In this document: one piece after another, positions 58,864-64,000 of the stretch | How positions within the stretch are numbered: position 1 is the first letter of the stretch | How the letters are laid out: each line of letters starts with the position of its first letter | Source of the DNA: Azophilus sp965200465 | Lineage (GTDB): Bacteria > Pseudomonadota > Gammaproteobacteria > Pseudomonadales > Azotimanducaceae | Assembly: GCA_965200465.1 (NCBI GenBank) | Contig: OZ241358.1 | Coordinates: 1,922,001 to 1,986,000 of the forward strand | Reading direction: 5' to 3' | DNA length: 64,000 nucleotides | Notes under the pieces: model-generated | Database searches by the model: none | Told to the model about the DNA's origin: nothing | The model's input: only the letters and a program-made list of their open reading frames with translations | Made by a program: the position numbers and the translations under genes

Positions 58864-61437
58864 CTACATCCGGTAGGTCACCTGCATCGTCACCAGCCGG
58901 GGCGGGGCGATTTGCGCGTTCAGGTCGCCGTTCACGCCGGGGTTGATCTTGGCCAGCGGCTTGTTGCCGATGCTGGTGACGTAGATCTCGTTGAAGCAGT
59001 TGGAGCAGATCAGGCCCGCCTCCCAAGGGCCGTCCTGCTGGTACAGGGTGGCGGAAAAGTGCGTCACCGTGCGGCTGGGAATCTCCGTAAAGGGCTGGTT
59101 GAGCACCCGCTTGCCCTTGTTGTGGTGGATGCTGTCCCAGGTCAGGTCCAGTCCCCAACCGCCGTTCAGCGCCATGCTGTAGGTGGCGCCGATGTTCACC
59201 TGCAGGGGCGGGCCGCCGTAGCTAACGCCGGACAGATCCTGAATGGGCGCCCCCTGCGGGCCGATGTGGCAGCCTGGCGGCTCGCGGGTGCTGAGGATGG
59301 CGGCGCCCAAGGCGCCATCGACCGGATGGCAGCCGGCGTCCTCCCATTCGTCGAACTTCAGCTTGTTGTACTGCCCGGCCAAGCGCAGTTGCAGGTTTTC
59401 GTCCACTTGGTAAATGCCTTGGACTTCAACGCCGGTGTTGAAGGCCACGGCGGCGTTCTGCAGGGTGAAGGTGGTGGTGTTGGAGTTGAAGATGCCCACC
59501 TGCAGGTCCTCGGACCTGTAGCGGAACACCGTGAGGTCGCCGGACAGCCGCCCATCCAGGAAGTAGCCCTTCAAGCCCACTTCAAAGCCCTTCACCGTGG
59601 TCTCATCAAAGACCAAGGTGTCGCTCTGCTCCTGCAGGGAAAGGCCGGTCAGGTTGGGCACGGTGCCGGGGTTGGAGATGCCGGCGGACTGAAAGCCGGT
59701 CTTGTAGGCGGCGTACAGCAGCACGTCGTCCGTGGGATGCCAACTCAGGGTGACTTCCGGAGACAGGTTGTCGGACTTGTCCGCCGGCGTGTAGATCACC
59801 CCCGGCGGGGAGAAGAAGAACCCGCCGGTGGCCTCGTAAAGGTTGCCGCCCACGGAGTTGCGGTCCTCCTCCGTGTAGCGCAAGCCCCCGGAAAGCTCCA
59901 GTTGGTCCGTGATGTCCAAATCGATGCTGCCGAACAGGGAGAAGCTCTCCACGAAGTTGTCCCAATGCTGGTGGTAGTTCAGGTAGCTGCCGAAGTAGCG
60001 GCTGCCGCGCTCCGCATTGGGCACGAAGGCGAAGTTCGGGTCCGCCGGCAAGGGCACGCCAAGGCTCTTGAGAAGGTTGGCGAAGTTGCGCATGGAGGTT
60101 TCCGGGAAGATCTGCACCGGCGCGTCCAGGTCGCGCTCCATGTCCTCGTAGAAGGCGCCCAGCATGAAGTTGAAGCGGCCGTTGAAGTTGGACTGCAGGC
60201 GCAGCTCCTGGTTCCAGGACTCGCCGGACTCCCCCTGCTTGGAGACCACCACCGCGTAGCTGGTGTAGTCGTAGTTGGTGTACTCCCGGTGCCGGTAGTC
60301 CCACATGCTGGTCTGGGAGGACAGGGTGAAGTCGCCGACGTCCCAAGTCAGGTTCAGGGTGTTGATCCAGTTGCTGTAGCGGTTGAAGAAGCGGTCCTCC
60401 GCGTCGATGAACGGATGCGCGTCGGCAATGGCCGCCGGCGGCAGGGCGCTGTTGCGCACCAGCCTTGCGCCGTTCGTGCAGGTTTGCGTGGGGTCCGGCT
60501 CCAGCAGCCCGATGCCGCCGTAGTAGGGGTTGCCGCCCACCCCGTCGGCGCAGGCGTAGAGGATGGTGTAGCCGGCTTCGTTTTGTTCGGACTTGGAGTA
60601 GAACAGCTTCAGGTTCGCCGCAAAGCTGTCCGTGGGCTGCCAAACCGTGGTCCAACGCAGAACGTGCTGCTCCTGGCCGGGGAACTTGTCCATGGAGGCG
60701 CCCCGGGACGGCAGGTTGCGGCTGTACAGCGCGGCGTTGTCCAAGGGCTCGGCGGAGTTCTTCAGCCAGCCGCCCTTCATGTCCTGGAAGCGGCCGGCCA
60801 GCCGCATCGCCAGCCGGTCTCCCAAGGGGAAGGAAAGGCCGGCCTCCACCACTGGGTCTTCGGCAATGAATTCGTATTGGGCGCGGGCGAAGCCCGTCAT
60901 GGGCGCCCCGAGCTGCGGGCTGACGCTGGTGACGCCGATCACCCCAGCCGGGCTGTTCTTGCCGAAGTACAGGGTTTGCGGGCCTTTCAGCACCTCCACG
61001 GAAGCGGTGTCGAAGAAGCCGGTGTCCAGCACATGGCCCCGGGAGAAGGACATGCCGTCGATGACCAAGGACACGGGCTGGTCCGCCCCGTAATCCACCG
61101 CGATGTTGCCCACCCCGCGGATCACCATGTTGCCTCCGGCGCCGCCGCCGGCGGCGTGGGCGATGGAAACGCCGGGGATGCGCTGGGTGAGCTGCGCCAA
61201 GTCCCTGGTGTTGTAGCGCTCGATTTCCTCTTGGGTCAGCACCGCAACCGCCACCGGCGTGTCAATGACCCGCTCCTCCCGCTTGCGGGCGGTGACGGTG
61301 ACCTCCTCGATCACGGCGTTGGTCGCCCGCTCCGCCGCCAAAGCCGCCGCCGGCGCCAAGACGCCAACTGCAAGCGCCGCCGCAACGCCGGCCAGCAAAA
61401 CCCCAAGCACGCGGATTTCCATGAATTGCCCGTTCAT
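58864..61437 (-). CDS. TonB-dependent outer-membrane receptor (2)
   Basis: Protein of 857 aa with a signal peptide ending near A-L-A-A-E. E-E-V-T-V-T-A-R-K-R-E-E is the TonB box, and the plug contains V-L-K-G-P-Q-T-L-Y-F-G-K-N-S-P-A-G. The barrel ends T-Y-R-M. Its sequence is close to receptors of sphingomonad-type catabolic loci. GGAGGGGG precedes the ATG at 61437. The substrate is unknown, and it is distinct from the receptor at 51134. Confidence 0.9.
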   Translation of the reverse strand: MNGQFMEIRVLGVLLAGVAAALAVGVLAPAAALAAERATNAVIEEVTVTARKREERVIDTPVAVAVLTQEEIERYNTRDLAQLTQRIPGVSIAHAAGGGAGGNMVIRGVGNIAVDYGADQPVSLVIDGMSFSRGHVLDTGFFDTASVEVLKGPQTLYFGKNSPAGVIGVTSVSPQLGAPMTGFARAQYEFIAEDPVVEAGLSFPLGDRLAMRLAGRFQDMKGGWLKNSAEPLDNAALYSRNLPSRGASMDKFPGQEQHVLRWTTVWQPTDSFAANLKLFYSKSEQNEAGYTILYACADGVGGNPYYGGIGLLEPDPTQTCTNGARLVRNSALPPAAIADAHPFIDAEDRFFNRYSNWINTLNLTWDVGDFTLSSQTSMWDYRHREYTNYDYTSYAVVVSKQGESGESWNQELRLQSNFNGRFNFMLGAFYEDMERDLDAPVQIFPETSMRNFANLLKSLGVPLPADPNFAFVPNAERGSRYFGSYLNYHQHWDNFVESFSLFGSIDLDITDQLELSGGLRYTEEDRNSVGGNLYEATGGFFFSPPGVIYTPADKSDNLSPEVTLSWHPTDDVLLYAAYKTGFQSAGISNPGTVPNLTGLSLQEQSDTLVFDETTVKGFEVGLKGYFLDGRLSGDLTVFRYRSEDLQVGIFNSNTTTFTLQNAAVAFNTGVEVQGIYQVDENLQLRLAGQYNKLKFDEWEDAGCHPVDGALGAAILSTREPPGCHIGPQGAPIQDLSGVSYGGPPLQVNIGATYSMALNGGWGLDLTWDSIHHNKGKRVLNQPFTEIPSRTVTHFSATLYQQDGPWEAGLICSNCFNEIYVTSIGNKPLAKINPGVNGDLNAQIAPPRLVTMQVTYRM

Positions 61438-61611
61438 CACTTTCCCCCTCCACAGTGGGTGACATGGAACAAACCAATTTGGCTTGCGCCCCATGTTACA
61501 GGCAGGGAAATGTAAAACAATCATTGCCGGCTGTCCATGCGCCGGACCCAGCCACCAGTTGGAGGACCCCGCCGCCAACCATCGCCCAAGCGCGTGAGAG
61601 GGGCCACGAGC

Positions 61612-61722
61612 TTGGCCGATTCGCAAATCGCCGGCATCGCCAAAAGCAACGGCCATGCCGTGGCCACGCTCAACGCCGGGGATTTTGAGAACGCGGAGGT
61701 GGATGTGGTCGAGCCGCGCTAG
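61612..61722 (+). pseudogene. PIN-domain (VapC/FitB-like) toxin, C-terminal fragment
   Basis: Reads L-A-D-S-Q-I-A-G-I-A, then H-A-V-A-T-L-N-A-G-D-F, the last helix and the T-x-N-x-x-D-F motif of PIN RNases, ending V-V-E-P-R. The first two thirds of a VapC are missing. Confidence 0.5.
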
Positions 61723-62336
61723 GCGGCCTCCTGCTTAAGACGGGCCTGCTTGAACCCTTCCCGGCCCGTCAGGCGCTGCAGGTAGCCCTTGGTGTTGGGC
61801 TTGTACCTTGCATCCAAGCCCAGGGTGGCGCCTAGAAAAAGGGCGTAGCCCACGGCGATGTCGGCGATGGTGAAGCGGTCCTCCACCAAAAACGCCCGGT
61901 GCGCAAGAGCCGTCTCCACGCAGCGCAGGCGCGAGTGGTACCAGATGGCGTAGTCCTCGGCGGCTTGCGGCAGGCGGCGGTGCTCCGGCTCAAGCCGGGT
62001 GTAGCGCAGCACGATGGTCTGCGGAAAGGTCAGGGTGGCGTCGCTGCGGTAAAGCCAGTTCAGGTAGTCGCCGTAGGCCGGGCTTGCGCACTCCACGCCC
62101 AAATCGGTGGGGCCGTAGCGCTCCGCAAGATAGTGGCAGATGCCGGTGGACTCGGTCATGGTCAGATCACCGTCCACCAAGGTGGGCACCGTTCCCAAGG
62201 GGTTGACGTCCAAATAGCCGGGATAGGCCGCCCTAGGCGGAAACGGCATGTTGACCAGCTCGTAGTCCAAGCCCATTTCCTCAAGGGTCCACAATGCCCG
62301 CAGGGAGCGGGCGTCCGCGCAATGGTAAAGCTTCAT
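61719..62336 (-). CDS. Glutathione S-transferase family protein
   Basis: Protein of 205 aa with the thioredoxin-like N-terminal domain (M-K-L-Y-H-C-A-D-A-R-S; N-P-L-G-T-V-P-T-L; M-T-E-S-T-G-I-C) and a helical C-terminal domain (F-T-I-A-D-I). The T-E-S motif binds the gamma-glutamyl group. It is likely cytosolic, with detoxification or isomerisation as role. Upstream codons would add residues without homology, so 62336 is the start. Confidence 0.85.
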   Translation of the reverse strand: MKLYHCADARSLRALWTLEEMGLDYELVNMPFPPRAAYPGYLDVNPLGTVPTLVDGDLTMTESTGICHYLAERYGPTDLGVECASPAYGDYLNWLYRSDATLTFPQTIVLRYTRLEPEHRRLPQAAEDYAIWYHSRLRCVETALAHRAFLVEDRFTIADIAVGYALFLGATLGLDARYKPNTKGYLQRLTGREGFKQARLKQEAA

Positions 62337-62536
62337 GCTGCCCCCGCCGCATTGCCGAAGGCGGGCCATGTAACCACAATCGCCGGGCAGTTGCGAACGG
62401 CGCGCCGCCCCAAGGCGAACTGCCGCCCAAGCCTTCCGCCGCCCGACGCCGAGTGCGCCCCAAGCACAGCGGCCTTCCACAGCAGAGACCAACTGCGGCG
62501 CTGCAAAGCACTTGCACCCTCAGCGAGCCTTGCCTA

Positions 62537-62560
62537 TGGTGTGTAGTCCAATACACACCA
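62537..62560. promoter_or_regulatory. Palindromic operator upstream of RHH antitoxin fragment
   Basis: Perfect 9-bp inverted repeat tggtgtgta - gtccaa - tacacacca. Sixteen bases separate TTGCCT from TACACA, so the right arm overlaps a possible -10. This is the usual layout of toxin-antitoxin operons repressed by their antitoxin. Confidence 0.6.
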
Positions 62561-62576
62561 CAAACGAAACACTGAC

Positions 62577-62681
62577 ATGGCGCACCGCATCAACGTCGTC
62601 GTTCAGGACGACATTTGGGGCCTGTTGCAGCCTGTGCCGCAAGGCGAGCGCAGCCGCACCATTAGCAACCAACAAGACTGA
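62577..62681 (+). pseudogene. Ribbon-helix-helix antitoxin, truncated
   Basis: Thirty-four codons reading M-A-H-R-I-N-V-V-V-Q-D-D-I-W, then V-P-Q-G-E-R-S-R-T. This is the strand and first helix of an RHH antitoxin; the second helix and toxin-binding tail are lost after S-N-Q-Q-D. The operator just upstream supports its identity. Confidence 0.6.
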
Positions 62682-62705
62682 TTTTCGGGGGGAAAGACAG
62701 CGTTC

Positions 62706-64000
62706 ATGCCGGTGCTTGACACCAAGCTCGACGTCAAGGACGAAGCCTTTCAGCGCAACAGGCGGGACATGCTGGAGGCGCTGGAGGAAATCCAGGCGCT
62801 GCTGGACGAGGCGGCCCAAGGCGGCGGCCCGGAGGCGGGGGCGCGGCTGGCGGCGCGGGGCAAGATGCCCATTCGGGAGCGCATTGCCGCGGTGCTGGAC
62901 CGGGACTCGCCGTTCCTGGAGGTAAGCCCCTTGGCCGCCTGGCGGTCGAACTACAGGGTCGGCTCCGGCTTCGTCGTCGGCATCGGCGTCATCGAGGGCG
63001 TGGAGTGCGTCATCCTCGGCCATGACCCCTCCGTGCGCGCCGGGGCCTTCAACCCCTTCAACATGAAGAAGCTCATGCGCGGCCTGCAAATCGCCCGGGA
63101 GAACCGCATGCCCTACGTGCAGTTCGTGGAGTCCGCCGGGGCGGACCTGCGCGGCGAGTCCGGGGAGGACCCGGAGTCCGCCACCCGCCGGGAACTGGAG
63201 CACTTCGCCGAATCCGGGCGCCTGTTCTACGAGATCACCGAACTCTCCAAGCTGCGCATTCCCACCATCTCCCTGGTGTTCGGCGCCTCCACCGCCGGGG
63301 GCGCCTACCAGCCGGGCATGAGCGACTACAACATCTTCGTGCGCAAGCAGTCCCGGGTGTTTCTCGGCGGCCCGCCCTTGGTGAAGATGGCCACCGGCGA
63401 GGACGCCGACGAGGAAAGCCTGGGCGGCGGCGACATGCACACCCGCATCTCCGGCCTCGGCGACTATCTGGCGCGGGACGAACTGGACGGCATCCGCATG
63501 TGCCGGGAGGTGGTCGCCCACCTCAACTGGCGCAAGCTGGGGCCGGAACCAAACCCGGACTTCCAGCCGCCCAAGCATGACCCGGAGGAGCTGCTGGGCA
63601 TCGTCGCCAAGGACCTGCGCGTTCCCTTCGACATGCGCGAGGCCATCGCCCGCATCGTCGACGCCTCCTACTTCGAGGAGTTCAAGCCGCTGTACGGCCC
63701 CACCTTGGTGTGCGGCTGGGCCAAGGTCCACGGCTACCCCCTAGGGGTGCTGGGCAACAACGGCGCCCTGTTCTCGGAGTCCTCCCAGAAGGCCGCCCAG
63801 TTCATTCAGCTATGCAACCAGATCGACGTGCCCCTGCTGTTCCTGCACAACATCACCGGCTACATCGTCGGCACGGACTTCGAACAGGGCGGCATCACCA
63901 AGGACGGCTCCAAGATGATCAACGCCGTGTCCAACTCCACGGTGCCGCACATCTCCATCATCGCCGGCTCCTCCTACGGCGCCGGCAACTACGGCATGAG
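62706..64000 (+). CDS. Acyl-CoA carboxylase carboxyltransferase subunit (3' end beyond window)
   Basis: Biotin-dependent carboxyltransferase, of which the first ~431 codons are in the window. It has the paired crotonase-like domains, with F-G-A-S-T-A-G-G-A-Y-Q-P-G-M-S in the first and N-I-T-G-Y-I-V-G and G-S-S-Y-G-A-G-N-Y-G in the second. Closest type is methylcrotonyl- or geranyl-CoA carboxylase beta subunit, which suggests leucine or acyclic-terpene catabolism. The start M-P-V-L-D-T follows a purine-rich site (ggggggaaag). The biotin-carrying alpha subunit is probably further downstream. Confidence 0.9.
   Translation, partial: MPVLDTKLDVKDEAFQRNRRDMLEALEEIQALLDEAAQGGGPEAGARLAARGKMPIRERIAAVLDRDSPFLEVSPLAAWRSNYRVGSGFVVGIGVIEGVECVILGHDPSVRAGAFNPFNMKKLMRGLQIARENRMPYVQFVESAGADLRGESGEDPESATRRELEHFAESGRLFYEITELSKLRIPTISLVFGASTAGGAYQPGMSDYNIFVRKQSRVFLGGPPLVKMATGEDADEESLGGGDMHTRISGLGDYLARDELDGIRMCREVVAHLNWRKLGPEPNPDFQPPKHDPEELLGIVAKDLRVPFDMREAIARIVDASYFEEFKPLYGPTLVCGWAKVHGYPLGVLGNNGALFSESSQKAAQFIQLCNQIDVPLLFLHNITGYIVGTDFEQGGITKDGSKMINAVSNSTVPHISIIAGSSYGAGNYGM

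Noticed and set aside
58087..61515. 1142-codon plus-strand frame opposite the TonB receptor
   Set aside because: Low-complexity H/Q/V/G-rich translation typical of antisense shadows.

Overview
The window is a high-GC chromosomal segment of an unclassified gammaproteobacterium. The evidence is conserved gene order: trxA-rho; hemC-hemD-hemX-hemY; argH in the place it has near algZ-algR-hemC in pseudomonads; and a rseC/mucC-like gene followed by mucD-lepA-lepB-rnc-era-recO. No tRNA or rRNA gene was recognised. Dense gene remnants, paralogue duplication and several broken toxin-antitoxin genes suggest a genome shaped by repeat recombination, possibly host-associated; that lifestyle is inference.

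Layout. 1-6.1 kb: thioredoxin, Rho and a convergent haem-synthesis operon. 6.1-14.2 kb: an accessory block between hemC and argH. It holds two ~143-bp repeats, a HicA-like toxin with a 355-aa partner, a receiver-less AlgR/LytTR remnant, a retropepsin-like pair, a truncated sodium/amino-acid symporter fused to an HNH fragment, and a DUF4338 gene split by a lower-GC three-gene cassette. 14.3-19.1 kb: argH, a metallophosphoesterase, a previously unlisted small peptide gene on the minus strand (about 16.56-16.84 kb), a SIS-domain sugar isomerase and a secreted sugar-dehydrogenase-like propeller. 19.3-35.1 kb: a duplicated, partly decayed surface-glycan or RiPP-like region with GT8 and GT-C glycosyltransferases, asparagine-synthetase-like proteins (one frameshifted, one a fragment), HPr-kinase-like proteins (one intact, one a fragment), a sulfotransferase and an OLD-type ATPase. 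35.1-45.1 kb: relA, recO, era, rnc, lepB, lepA, a nonapeptide-repeat membrane protein, mucD and a short RseC-like gene. 45.3-64 kb: catabolic and uptake genes (Rieske oxygenase, enoyl-CoA hydratase, SnoaL-like protein, two TonB receptors, GST, MAPEG protein, acyl-CoA carboxylase subunit), an octahaem TPR cytochrome, coaE, and a tandem pair of AAA-ATPase/PD-(D/E)XK genes with a third-copy remnant.

The most interesting signal is a 61-codon minus-strand gene at 16556-16740. It has a near-consensus sigma70 promoter, a strong Shine-Dalgarno, an 18-C homopolymer that puts it one base out of frame, a W-x-x-P-x-L leader motif like that of lasso-peptide precursors and a C-terminal serine. The same region carries AsnB-type cyclase-like genes and HPr-kinase-like genes, the enzyme types known to cyclise lasso peptides and to phosphorylate a C-terminal serine. 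A phase-variable or decaying lasso-like peptide system is therefore plausible. No RRE/PqqD or transglutaminase-like B protein was found in the window.
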